Shown here in pieces: positions 1 to 6,659 of a DNA stretch of 64,000 nucleotides (position 1 is its first letter; each line of letters starts with the position of its first letter). The position numbers were made by a program, and so were the translations under genes. Below the pieces are notes generated by a model. That model ran no database searches and was not told the origin of the DNA. It saw only the letters and a list, made by a program, of their open reading frames with translations. This stretch comes from Palsa-295 sp963785585 (lineage in GTDB: Bacteria; Acidobacteriota; Terriglobia; Acidiferrales; UBA7541): assembly GCA_963785585.1 (NCBI GenBank), contig CAWAVW010000004.1:2480001-2544000 (forward strand), given 5' to 3'.

Positions 1-254
1 ACGCGCCCGTCGATTCGTTCTCGAGATTGCTCAAACAGTTTCTCTCGGACGAGCGACTTGCCAATCATCGTTACCCGCTTTGTCGAGAACGGTGGTGTGG
101 CGTCAGAAACTTCTAATACCGTTTTCCCTCGCTTCTTTCCGCGGTATACCGCTTCGAAAATCTTCTGACGAGCGGGGGCATTGCGTAGGATTTCCGCAAA
201 ATTCGCAATCTGGTCCTTTCGATTAGAAGCCGTGTCCGAGACCTGCTGGATCAT
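1..254 (-). CDS. Partial protein with possible winged-helix N-terminus (3' end outside window)
   Basis: The frame is open from an ATG at 254 to the window edge, giving 84 residues and no stop. The ATG overlaps the stop of the upstream microprotein gene (ATGA), which implies translational coupling. The visible part is charged and helical, with a segment rich in Lys/Arg (EAVYRGKKRGKTVLEV) followed by a helix ending in KSLVREKLFEQ. That pattern is consistent with a winged-helix DNA-binding N-terminus, but I do not recognise the family. It is the last visible gene of an operon of small helix-turn-helix proteins, so it may be the effector those proteins serve. Function unknown. Confidence 0.6.
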   Translation of the reverse strand, partial: MIQQVSDTASNRKDQIANFAEILRNAPARQKIFEAVYRGKKRGKTVLEVSDATPPFSTKRVTMIGKSLVREKLFEQSRERIDGR

Positions 255-436
255 TTGCGGCCCTTCGCCCTAGCTTTCCCAACTTTTCGCGGTCGCTGCG
301 GAACTAACGCGCTCACGTTCGAAGCTCCAATGCCGGTCGCCGTGCCCACCTCTACCGTAGTTGCGTCTAATTTCAGAGCGATAACGATGAGTAAGTTGCG
401 AATTTGGCGGAGCTCTTTCATAAGTTTATCGTCCAT
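251..436 (-). CDS. Single helix-turn-helix-like microprotein (61 aa), fourth of the array
   Basis: A 61-residue basic protein. It has an N-terminal amphipathic helix (KELRQIRNLLIVIALKL) and then a segment resembling a helix-turn-helix (VEVGTATGIGASNVSALVP), ending in a Lys/Arg tail. The layout of hydrophobic helix, Leu/Ala-x-Leu, acidic-hydrophobic helix, Gly turn and recognition helix matches the three genes upstream, so I infer they are diverged paralogues. A purine-rich GGAGACC ribosome site precedes the ATG. Its stop overlaps the start of the next gene by 4 bases. No named family is recognised. Confidence 0.6.
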   Translation of the reverse strand: MDDKLMKELRQIRNLLIVIALKLDATTVEVGTATGIGASNVSALVPQRPRKVGKARAKGRK

Positions 437-470
437 GGTCTCCTCCGAAGGGTCGGTCCCGCACCGGGCC

Positions 471-683
471 TCACTTTAGATTGTTCTTTCTCAAACCCTG
501 ATTAATTTTGCTTATGCGAGTAGGGTGAACGCCGAGCATTTTGCGAATACTCTCTCTTCCGACGCCAGATCGGAGAGCTTGGAAAATAAAGGTATCTTGG
601 AGCAGTCGCACCATGGAATCGAGCTTGTCGCTGATCTCACTGTTCGAATCTGTTGTTCGTACCTGCCGCTTGATCTTTTTCAC
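471..683 (-). CDS. Small helix-turn-helix protein (70 aa), third of the array
   Basis: Starts at GTG 683, one base after the stop of the preceding small gene, so the two are probably co-translated; a GGGGAG ribosome site lies inside that gene. The protein has a basic N-terminus, a coiled helix (DKLDSMVRLLQDTFIFQAL) and a clear helix-turn-helix, SGVGRESIRKMLGVHPTRIS, ending in KINQGLRK. It resembles sigma-70 region 4 or resolvase-type recognition helices. It probably binds DNA. The target is unknown; the palindromes upstream of the operon are an obvious candidate. Confidence 0.65.
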   Translation of the reverse strand: MKKIKRQVRTTDSNSEISDKLDSMVRLLQDTFIFQALRSGVGRESIRKMLGVHPTRISKINQGLRKNNLK

Positions 684-684
684 A

Positions 685-858
685 CTATTCTCCCCGCCGG
701 ATGTGCTTTACGATCCTATTTACGCGACCCATGTCACACCCTACGATTTTGCGTATTTCAGTCTGTTTGACACCAGCCGCCCCCAACGTAGTAATTAGCA
801 AGTCTTTTAGAATGTCGCCGACCTTTTCGATTTCTTTGCTTTCCCTATCACGAGCCAT
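685..858 (-). CDS. Small helix-turn-helix protein (57 aa), second of the array
   Basis: A short gene easily missed by length cut-offs. ATG at 858 is preceded by a strong AAAGGAGGAAT ribosome site that overlaps the end of the upstream gene, and the TAG at 687-685 lies one base before the GTG of the next gene. The product begins MARDRESKEIEKVGDILKDL and continues with a helix-turn-helix (GVKQTEIRKIVGCDMGRVNR) and a basic end (IVKHIRRGE). It shows the same layout as its neighbours. The ribosome site, tight packing and shared motif make it a convincing real gene. Function inferred only: DNA binding. Confidence 0.75.
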   Translation of the reverse strand: MARDRESKEIEKVGDILKDLLITTLGAAGVKQTEIRKIVGCDMGRVNRIVKHIRRGE

Positions 859-861
859 CTG

Positions 862-1164
862 CTATTCCTCCTTTTGTGAAAGTCCTATTCGTTTGCCCTG
901 TTTTTCGTTTTTTCGGATTCCAACCAATGAAACCCGCACGGTATTCGGCGTTGTTCCTAACACTTCGGCGATTTCTTTTGGGCTAAACCCCACACGGCTC
1001 AATACCGCAATCTGATTAACTTGAGGCAGCCCCTTTACGGCTATCATTCCCAGAAGTCTTACCGACATCTCATTCAATTCCATTTTCCTATCTTGGCCCA
1101 TTTCCCCCGCCTCAACGGCCGTCTTTCCGACATGCCGCTTACTACTAATGATAGCTTTGTCCAT
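862..1164 (-). CDS. Sigma-70 region 4-like helix-turn-helix protein (about 100 aa), first of the array
   Basis: The best helix-turn-helix of the array: LSRVGFSPKEIAEVLGTTPN followed by TVRVSLVGIRK, typical of sigma-70 region 4 or LuxR-type recognition helices. The N-terminal half (KMELNEMSVRLLGMIAVKGL) is helical and may dimerise. I chose ATG 1164. A TTG at 1176 is possible but would sit directly on the AGGAG ribosome site with no spacing. No region 2 is present, so it is not a complete sigma factor. Probably the autoregulator of the operon, with the palindromes at 1207-1244 as its likely site (inference). Confidence 0.7.
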   Translation of the reverse strand: MDKAIISSKRHVGKTAVEAGEMGQDRKMELNEMSVRLLGMIAVKGLPQVNQIAVLSRVGFSPKEIAEVLGTTPNTVRVSLVGIRKNEKQGKRIGLSQKEE

Positions 1165-1206
1165 TAGTTCCGTCAACTCCTATCCTACTCTTTAAACAAG
1201 CTTTAC

Positions 1207-1244
1207 TAGCCATGGCTAATGAACATAATGCATATTGTCATTAG
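1207..1244. promoter_or_regulatory. Two abutting palindromes upstream of the HTH array (candidate operator)
   Basis: TAGCCATGGCTA at 1207-1218 is a perfect 12-base palindrome. It shares its last bases with a second, imperfect palindrome at 1216-1244 with arms CTAATG and CATTAG around a central ATGCAT. They lie about 45 bases upstream of the first helix-turn-helix gene. CTAATG occurs again at 1145-1150 inside that gene. The arrangement fits cooperative binding by dimeric repressors such as the encoded small proteins. No promoter could be assigned with confidence. Confidence 0.45.
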
Positions 1245-1525
1245 TTTTCTCTGGTATCACCAAGACTGAACCCGCGACTGGATGGCGACCGGGCGTCGGA
1301 TAAGAAAATGAAATGAAATGCGATGTCAGTAACGCTGAGTGGAATGACACAGAACTGCGCACAATCTACAGGCAACGAACCCGAGCGTTCAGAATTGTAG
1401 CTAGATCGGCTACCGCGCGTCCAAGAGTTGAATCGGAGAGCGGGCCGGTGTGGCGGGCGATAAATCTTTGCGTACGGTACAAATGCGGATCATTGCTTTC
1501 AGTCGGTTGACAACTCCATGTGTAC
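1245..1525. other. Intergenic stretch at the island boundary
   Basis: No convincing gene is seen. Base composition changes here from AT-richer sequence on the left to the roughly 60% G+C typical of the rest of the window. The short stretch near 1265-1285 resembles part of a tRNA T-arm but no cloverleaf can be drawn. No long direct repeat marking an attachment site is visible within the window. Confidence 0.35.
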
Positions 1526-2896
1526 TTAGCGGGAATGAAGAATCATTTTGATGCCGTGCTTGGGGCGGAGGGTGACGCTCGGGAGCATGCGGACTTTTTG
1601 TTTGGGGGCTACGGTCATGCGGAAGCGCTGGGCGGTGGTGGCCAGCAGGAGGATGGCTTCCATCATGGCGAAGCCGGCGCCGACGCAGACTCTGGGGCCG
1701 CCGCCGAAGGGGAAATAGGCGAAGCGCGGAAGGACGCGGTAACGCGCGCCTTCGGGGGACCAGCGCTCGGGATCGAAAACTTCGGGGTCGGCGAAAAAGC
1801 GCGGGTCGCGCTGGGTGGTCCACTGGAGGATGGCGATGCTGGTGCCGGCCGGAAATTCGTAGCCGCCGGCTTCGAAGGGGGCAATGGCCTGGCGTCCAAC
1901 GGCCCATGCGGGAGGATAGAGGCGCATCGATTCTTTCATGACCATTTCGGTGTAGGGCAGGCGCTGGGAATCGGCGGCGGTGGGCGCGCGCCCGGCGAGG
2001 ACGGAATCCAGTTCGGCGCAGAGTTTTTCGGTGACCTCGGGATTTTGGGCGAGCAAATACCACGTCCAGGAAAGCGCGTTGGCGGTGGTTTCGTGCCCGG
2101 CGAGGAACAAGGTCATCACTTCGTCGCGAAGCTGCTCGTCGCTCATCTGCGAGCCTTCATCGTCCTGCGAGAGCAGCAACATTTCGAGCAAGTCTTTGGA
2201 TGCGACGCGTTGCTCCAGACGCTCGGCGCGGCGCTGGTTGATGATGGCGTAAATAATTTTGTCGAGCTTGCGGATGGCGCGCTTGAAACGGATGGAGCTC
2301 GGTAGCGGAAGACTTTCGGGCAGGAGAAACGCGAGTCCGGCCTGCCCCATGAACTGCTCCATCAGGACGCCGAGGGCTTTGCCGACGTCACCCGCGCTGC
2401 CGGTGACTTCGGAGCCGAACAAGGCTTTGGCGACGATTTCGAGGGTGAGGCTCATGAAGTCGGCGTGAATGTCGCGCGTTTCGCCGTCGCGCCAACCGTC
2501 CAGCATTTTGGAGGTGGCGGCGACCATGGTCTGGGCGTAGAGCTCGATATTTTCGTGGCGGAAGGCGGGCTGGACGAGCTTGCGTTGTTTCTGCCAGAAG
2601 GCGCCTTCGCTGGTGAGCAAGCCGTTGCCGAGAACGGATTTCATGGCGCGGTAGTCGCGAGACTTCAGGAAATTGGCGGAGTTTTTGGCGAGGACGTTTT
2701 CAATGTCGCGGGGGTTGGCGAGGATGCAGACGGGAATGTGAAAGACGCGGAGGCGGACGACGTCGCCATATTCGCGCGAGCAGGAATTCAGGAATTTCAT
2801 GGAGTTGCGGGCGAGTTCGAAGGTGTGGCCAAGCAGGAAGCGGGCTTTCGGGCCCGGCGCGCGGGGCTTTTTGGCGATCACGGCGGCTTCACTCAT
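1526..2896 (-). CDS. Cytochrome P450
   Basis: Heme-thiolate mono-oxygenase of about 456 residues, the usual bacterial length. All hallmarks are present: I-helix AGHETTA near residue 275, K-helix ExxR in KESMRLYPP near 335, and the heme-binding loop FGGGPRVCVGAG with the axial cysteine near residue 400. There is no signal peptide, so it is cytosolic and needs separate redox partners, none of which is in the window. I placed the start at ATG 2896, which overlaps the end of the HAD gene by 8 bases, because a longer version would be read entirely inside that gene. The substrate is not predictable from sequence. Confidence 0.93.
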   Translation of the reverse strand: MSEAAVIAKKPRAPGPKARFLLGHTFELARNSMKFLNSCSREYGDVVRLRVFHIPVCILANPRDIENVLAKNSANFLKSRDYRAMKSVLGNGLLTSEGAFWQKQRKLVQPAFRHENIELYAQTMVAATSKMLDGWRDGETRDIHADFMSLTLEIVAKALFGSEVTGSAGDVGKALGVLMEQFMGQAGLAFLLPESLPLPSSIRFKRAIRKLDKIIYAIINQRRAERLEQRVASKDLLEMLLLSQDDEGSQMSDEQLRDEVMTLFLAGHETTANALSWTWYLLAQNPEVTEKLCAELDSVLAGRAPTAADSQRLPYTEMVMKESMRLYPPAWAVGRQAIAPFEAGGYEFPAGTSIAILQWTTQRDPRFFADPEVFDPERWSPEGARYRVLPRFAYFPFGGGPRVCVGAGFAMMEAILLLATTAQRFRMTVAPKQKVRMLPSVTLRPKHGIKMILHSR

Positions 2897-3551
2897 GAAG
2901 CGCCAGTGAAAAGGGTTCGAGGCCGCGGGAGAGATCGACGGAAATGTGCGAGCAGTCTTTGGCCATCCAATCGGCACCGGCGGCGCGAAGTTCATCGTCG
3001 GGACTGGTGGTGCGCAGGGCGATGACGCGGGCTCCGGCGGCTTTTCCGGAGCGGATGCCGGCGGCGGCGTCTTCGATGACGATGCAATCGGACGGCGCGA
3101 TCGCCAAAGCGGCGGCGCCTTTGAGGTAGGGCTCGGGATGCGGCTTGCCGCTGATGATGTCGGTTGAAGTGACCATTTTTGCGGGGACGGGCAAACCGGC
3201 GGCGCGGAGGCGAACTTCGGCGAGGCGACGGGTGCAGGATGTGACGATCGTCCAGCGGTCGGGCGGAAGCGCGGCGAGAATTTCGAGCGTACCGGGAAGC
3301 GGGACGACGCCGACGACGTCTGCGATTTCGCGGCGCTCGACTTCGCGGTTTTCGGCTTCGATGTCGCCGTTTGGGAGCAAGTCGCGGATGGTGGAGATAC
3401 TGGGGCGACCGTGCGCCATGTGCGTGACGGTCATGGGATCGAAGCCGTGTTCATTTGCCCAGCCGGCCCAGACGCGTTCGACGGCGGGCGTGGAATCGAC
3501 GAGGACACCGTCGAGGTCAAACAGGACCGCACGACAGGAAATTTGGGTCAT
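2889..3551 (-). CDS. HAD-superfamily (subclass IA) sugar-phosphate phosphatase
   Basis: About 220 residues with all four HAD motifs: I, FDLDGVLVDS near residue 12 with the nucleophile Asp; II, VTSC near 110; III, the Lys in SGKPHPEPY near 140; IV, IEDAAAG near 165. The helical cap between motifs I and II places it in the beta-phosphoglucomutase-like/phosphoglycolate phosphatase group; the small cap and the GKPxPEPY motif resemble YfbT- and GPP-type sugar phosphatases. It probably hydrolyses a small sugar or glycerol phosphate. Start taken at ATG 3551, not the adjacent TTG. It overlaps the P450 gene and is likely co-transcribed with it. Confidence 0.88.
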   Translation of the reverse strand: MTQISCRAVLFDLDGVLVDSTPAVERVWAGWANEHGFDPMTVTHMAHGRPSISTIRDLLPNGDIEAENREVERREIADVVGVVPLPGTLEILAALPPDRWTIVTSCTRRLAEVRLRAAGLPVPAKMVTSTDIISGKPHPEPYLKGAAALAIAPSDCIVIEDAAAGIRSGKAAGARVIALRTTSPDDELRAAGADWMAKDCSHISVDLSRGLEPFSLALHE

Positions 3552-3751
3552 CAAGAAAGTTTAACAGCATTTGTTTGGCCAACTGCTGAGCGCACGCGCA
3601 TGTTGCGGCAGTCGCGGTCGCTCGCGCGATACTTTTCAGCGCGTTTGAGGAAGTCAAAAGGCGAGCCGCCGAAGAGATCGATCGCGCGCGCTGGAGGATT
3701 CCCCGCTCGCGAATCCGAAATTGTGCGCTACGTTCATGGGAGCAGCCGGGC

Positions 3752-3803
3752 AAAAAAAAGAACCGGCAAGCCTCCGAACCATGGGACTCGGAAACTTGCC
3801 GGC
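3752..3803 (-). terminator. Rho-independent terminator of the ComEA-like gene
   Basis: On the minus strand GCCGGCAAG pairs with CTTGCCGGT around a loop that itself can pair further (TCCGAG with CTCGGA-like bases), followed by TTCTTTTTTTT. It lies just downstream of the ComEA-like gene stop. Confidence 0.85.
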
Positions 3804-3837
3804 TCGATTCAGCTTTTTTCGGCCGAGAAACGAAAGA

Positions 3838-4176
3838 CTACTTCGCGGGCTGCTTGGCGATGATCAGCTTGGCGATTTTGTTGTAGGTGGCCTGCGGAAG
3901 AATGTTTTTCTTCACCAGGTCGGTCTTGGCTTTGTAGGGGCGGCCGTCGATGATTTTCTGGGAATAGACGGCGCCGATGCCCGGCAGGGCGTCGAGCTGA
4001 TCTTTGGTGGCGGTGTTGATGTCCACGAGGTCAGCGGGCTGCTTGGCGGACATGGCTTGCGGAGCCGGCGCGAGATTGAGCGACGACGCTTTGGTCTGGT
4101 GCAGGCCGAAGGTGCCGAGTACGGCGAGCACGCAGGCGAGAAGTGCGGCGACTACGATTGAGCGATTGCGATTCAT
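3838..4176 (-). CDS. Exported ComEA-like helix-hairpin-helix protein
   Basis: A 112-residue protein with an N-terminal signal or anchor helix (IVVAALLACVLAVLGTFG) and a single helix-hairpin-helix domain: VDINTATKDQLDALPGIG, then AQK-type helix and GRPYKAKTDLVKKNILP. The domain is that of ComEA, which binds double-stranded DNA at the cell surface during uptake. Many Acidobacteriota carry such short versions outside com operons, and no other competence gene is nearby, so a role in transformation is only a possibility. A GGAGAAA ribosome site lies 7 bases before the ATG. The gene has its own strong terminator. Confidence 0.85.
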   Translation of the reverse strand: MNRNRSIVVAALLACVLAVLGTFGLHQTKASSLNLAPAPQAMSAKQPADLVDINTATKDQLDALPGIGAVYSQKIIDGRPYKAKTDLVKKNILPQATYNKIAKLIIAKQPAK

Positions 4177-4218
4177 TTCGAGTTTCTCCTTTAGGTGGTG
4201 CTGATTGCTGGAGCCTGG

Positions 4219-5112
4219 TTAGTCGCCGTTCTTGGCGACGTGGTAGCCGGCTTTTTGAGCGTCCGCTTCGGACATATATTTGCCGGCCTTGGTCTTGCCG
4301 TAATAGCGCGAACCTTCCTTGTGATAGACGCCGGAGTCCGTGTTGACCCAGACCATTCCACTGCCCGCCGGAGGAGCTTTTTGCGTGGAGGCTGCGGGAG
4401 CGGTGGTCTTGGCGGGTTTCGCGGCCGGCGCTGCCGCAGGAGCAGCGGCTGCGGAGTTAGACGAAGCGGCAGGCGCTGGGGCGGGAGCGGGAGCTGCTGT
4501 TTTCGCCGGTGCCGCTGCGGGAGCGGAGCTGGAAGCAGCGGCCGGAGTGGAGGCTGCGGCCGGAGTTGCGTCGGCTGCGGCCTTGGACTTGCGGGACTTC
4601 TTGGTGGTGGTCGCCGAAGAATCGGCACCGGCTGCGGCCGGGGTGGAAGCTGCGGTGGTGGAGGAATCCGCGGCCGCGGCTTTCTTCGATCGCGACTTCC
4701 TGGTGGTGGTTGCGTCGGTGGAGGAAGCGCCGGACTTCGACGTGTCGGACTTCGACGCGTCTGTCTTCGAAGTGTCAGTGGAATCGGCTGCGGCTGCCTT
4801 GGACTTTTTCGACTTGGTGGTCGAGCCGGTGGTGGAGGCCGAGCTGTCGGTGGAAGCAGCGTCGGCGGCTTTCTTTTTCTTGCTGGACGTGGTGGTGGAG
4901 CTTGCGGATGAATCGTCCGCCGTCGAATCGGCCGCGGCTTTTTTCTTTTTCTTGGTTTTGGCGGCGGTGGTGGAATCGGTGCCGCTCGACGAGCTGCCGG
5001 CATCGGGCGTGGCCGACTGCGCCTTTGCAGCGGGCGCGGAGAGCGAAAGTCCCGCGAGAATCAGAGTGGTGCAACCGAGTGTTACGAGAGCGTGCTTCCA
5101 GAGCTTGATCAT
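4219..5112 (-). CDS. Exported Lys/Ala/Ser/Thr-rich low-complexity protein with a conserved C-terminal domain
   Basis: About 297 residues. A signal peptide (LVTLGCTTLILAGLSLSAPAAKA) is followed by about 220 residues of almost only Ala, Ser, Thr, Lys, Asp and Pro, in which basic clusters such as KKKKKAAADS, KKSKAAAADS and KKSRKSKAAAD recur about every 20-30 residues, like histone H1 tails. The last 45 residues form an ordered domain, WVNTDSGVYHKEGSRYYG followed by KAGKYMSEADAQKAGYH. That domain occurs at the end of many small exported bacterial proteins, but I cannot name its function. ATG 5112 is preferred over 5118 because GGGGAG then has proper spacing. Upstream it is close to the small gene at 5374, likely one transcript. 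Confidence 0.75.
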   Translation of the reverse strand: MIKLWKHALVTLGCTTLILAGLSLSAPAAKAQSATPDAGSSSSGTDSTTAAKTKKKKKAAADSTADDSSASSTTTSSKKKKAADAASTDSSASTTGSTTKSKKSKAAAADSTDTSKTDASKSDTSKSGASSTDATTTRKSRSKKAAAADSSTTAASTPAAAGADSSATTTKKSRKSKAAADATPAAASTPAAASSSAPAAAPAKTAAPAPAPAPAASSNSAAAAPAAAPAAKPAKTTAPAASTQKAPPAGSGMVWVNTDSGVYHKEGSRYYGKTKAGKYMSEADAQKAGYHVAKNGD

Positions 5113-5143
5113 GATCATCTCCCCTGTGTGATGCGAAATTGAA

Positions 5144-5374
5144 TCAGGACTGGGTGCTGGGCTTCGAGGCGATGCCGGCGGCGTAGGCCTTGGCCTTTTC
5201 GAAGATTCCCGCAGCGGCGGGCGATTCGAGAGCGGCGAGGCAACTGTCGAAATGTCCGCTGAGGGCCGCGGGCAAATTGGATTTGAAGTGCGATACGACG
5301 GTATCGACGATTTCCTGGGCTTTATCCTGCGGAAGTCCGGTTTTTTGCATCACGATTTGCACGAGTTCGTCCAT
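5144..5374 (-). CDS. Small helical cytosolic protein, function unknown (76 aa)
   Basis: Begins MDELVQIVMQKTGLPQDKAQ and is predicted to be all helical, with a Lys/Ala-rich C-terminus. The pattern of an N-terminal helix, Thr-Gly-Leu-x-x-x-x-Ala turn and a second helix is reminiscent of DUF2267- or DUF2780-type small proteins, but the match is loose. A GGAGC ribosome site lies upstream of the ATG. Located directly upstream of the Lys/Ala-rich exported protein gene with only 25 bases between, so probably in the same transcript. Confidence 0.7.
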   Translation of the reverse strand: MDELVQIVMQKTGLPQDKAQEIVDTVVSHFKSNLPAALSGHFDSCLAALESPAAAGIFEKAKAYAAGIASKPSTQS

Positions 5375-5632
5375 CGTTGTAGCTCCTTTACGATTGGCAA
5401 GAATTCAGGTGATCCCGAGGCCCAACTTTCGCAAACGTACCTGCGCTACCACTTTCGGGCGTGAGCGGCTCTGCCGGCCGAAGTTCAGGGCAGGGGCGGC
5501 CGAGCGGGTGGAAGCCTACGAACGCTGAAAGCGGGGCGATTGTACTGCCGGAGTTCTGGCAATTCAACTTTAGATTTTTCCGAATCGGGACGCGGGGTGG
5601 CGCGGATTTGGCGGGCGCGAGCAACTTGCAAT
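5375..5632. other. Divergent intergenic region
   Basis: Separates the leftward small-protein genes from the rightward glucokinase gene. No gene is supported. Besides the sigma-70-type promoter listed separately at its right end, nothing conserved could be recognised. Confidence 0.4.
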
Positions 5633-5660
5633 TTGACGGCGTGTATCGCGGCGATATAAG
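5633..5660 (+). promoter_or_regulatory. Sigma-70-type promoter of the polyphosphate glucokinase gene
   Basis: TTGACG at 5633-5638 and TATAAG at 5655-5660 are separated by 16 bases. Transcription would begin near 5667, leaving a leader of about 18 bases that contains the GGGAGGA ribosome site. Confidence 0.55.
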
Positions 5661-5684
5661 TTCGGGCAGGTTGGGAGGACTCAC

Positions 5685-6416
5685 ATGGCAGCTTTGCAGG
5701 GAAAATCGGCGGCGCGCGTGGTGCTGGTGATCGACGTAGGAGGCACGCACGTGAAGATGCTGGCCACCGGACAGAAGGAGCCGCGGAAGTTTGCTTCGGG
5801 GCCGAAGATGACAGCGGCGGCAATGGCGACGCAGGTGAAGCAGGCGGTGCGGGATTGGAAATATACATGCGTGTCGATTGGATATCCGGGGCCGGTGATC
5901 AACGGGAGGCCGCTGCGGGAGCCTCATAATCTGGGCGGCGGGTGGATGGGATTTGATTTTCAGAAAGCGTTTGGATGCCCGGTGAAGCTGGTGAACGACG
6001 CGAGTATGCAGGCGATCGGCAGCTATCAGGGCGGGAAGATGTTGTTTCTGGGACTGGGCACGGGGCTGGGGTCGGCGATGATTGTGAACGGAGTGCTGGA
6101 GCCGATGGAGCTGGCGCACTTGATTTATCGCAAGGGCAAAACGTATGAGGATTATTTGGGGATTCGCGGACTGGAGCGGCTGGGGAAAAAGAAGTGGCGG
6201 CATCATGTGTTTAAGGTTTGCGAGCAACTGAAGAGCGCGCTGGAAGCGGATTACATCGTGCTGGGGGGCGGGAATGTGCGCAAGCTGAAGGAATTGCCGC
6301 CGGGGACGCGGATGGGGAACAACGATAATGCGTTCAAGGGAGGATTCCGGCTGTGGGAGAAATCGGAGGCGGGGCTGAAGGATACGGCGACGGTACGTCC
6401 GACGCAGAAGAAATGA
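5685..6416 (+). CDS. ppgK: Polyphosphate glucokinase-type ROK sugar kinase
   Basis: A 243-residue ROK-fold kinase. The phosphate-1 motif VIDVGGTHVKM lies near residue 15, the catalytic region SIGYPGPV and VNDAS near 70-105, and phosphate-2 GLGTGLGSAM near 125. The C-terminal half, with EPMELAHL, GKTYEDYLG, RLGKKKW and DNDNAFKGGFRLWE, is typical of the strictly polyphosphate- or ATP-dependent glucokinases rather than ordinary ROK regulators; there is no zinc-binding CxCGxxGC motif. It would phosphorylate glucose with polyphosphate or ATP in the cytosol. It stands alone with its own promoter and a GGGAGG ribosome site. Confidence 0.88.
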   Translation: MAALQGKSAARVVLVIDVGGTHVKMLATGQKEPRKFASGPKMTAAAMATQVKQAVRDWKYTCVSIGYPGPVINGRPLREPHNLGGGWMGFDFQKAFGCPVKLVNDASMQAIGSYQGGKMLFLGLGTGLGSAMIVNGVLEPMELAHLIYRKGKTYEDYLGIRGLERLGKKKWRHHVFKVCEQLKSALEADYIVLGGGNVRKLKELPPGTRMGNNDNAFKGGFRLWEKSEAGLKDTATVRPTQKK

Positions 6417-6512
6417 GCGGAGGGCGTTGGGGATTTTGAACGGCGCCGGCGGCGAGGGGTTGAGGCGGAGGAGAACGGAGGGAGCGGAGGGGGGGTTTAC
6501 ATGGCTCAACCT

Positions 6513-6556
6513 GCATCCCATTGGAAATGGGATGCACACAGACGCGAGCGTCTGTG
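6513..6556. repeat. REP-like double hairpin, copy 1
   Basis: Two adjacent hairpins: GCATCCCATT pairs with AATGGGATGC (6513-6522 with 6526-6535), and CACAGACGC with GCGTCTGTG (6537-6545 with 6548-6556). A near-identical element lies at 34292-34335. Both are intergenic. The surrounding 6417-6659 holds no gene. Confidence 0.75.
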
Positions 6557-6659
6557 CCACGGCTGGGCCACGCGGCGAGTGCCACGGCGGTGCCGCGGCT
6601 GTGCTGCGGCTGAGACACGGCATTGACGGTGATCGGGACGGAGATCGTTGGCTCGCCGT

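Noticed and set aside
1255..1300. tRNA gene or remnant
   Set aside because: Only a T-arm-like stretch; no acceptor or anticodon stem can be formed.
4219..5112. Plus-strand Arg/Trp- or Val/Ala-rich frames opposite the Lys/Ala-rich protein
   Set aside because: Reverse-complement reading of simple codon repeats; only the minus frame has a signal peptide, ribosome site and conserved C-terminal domain.
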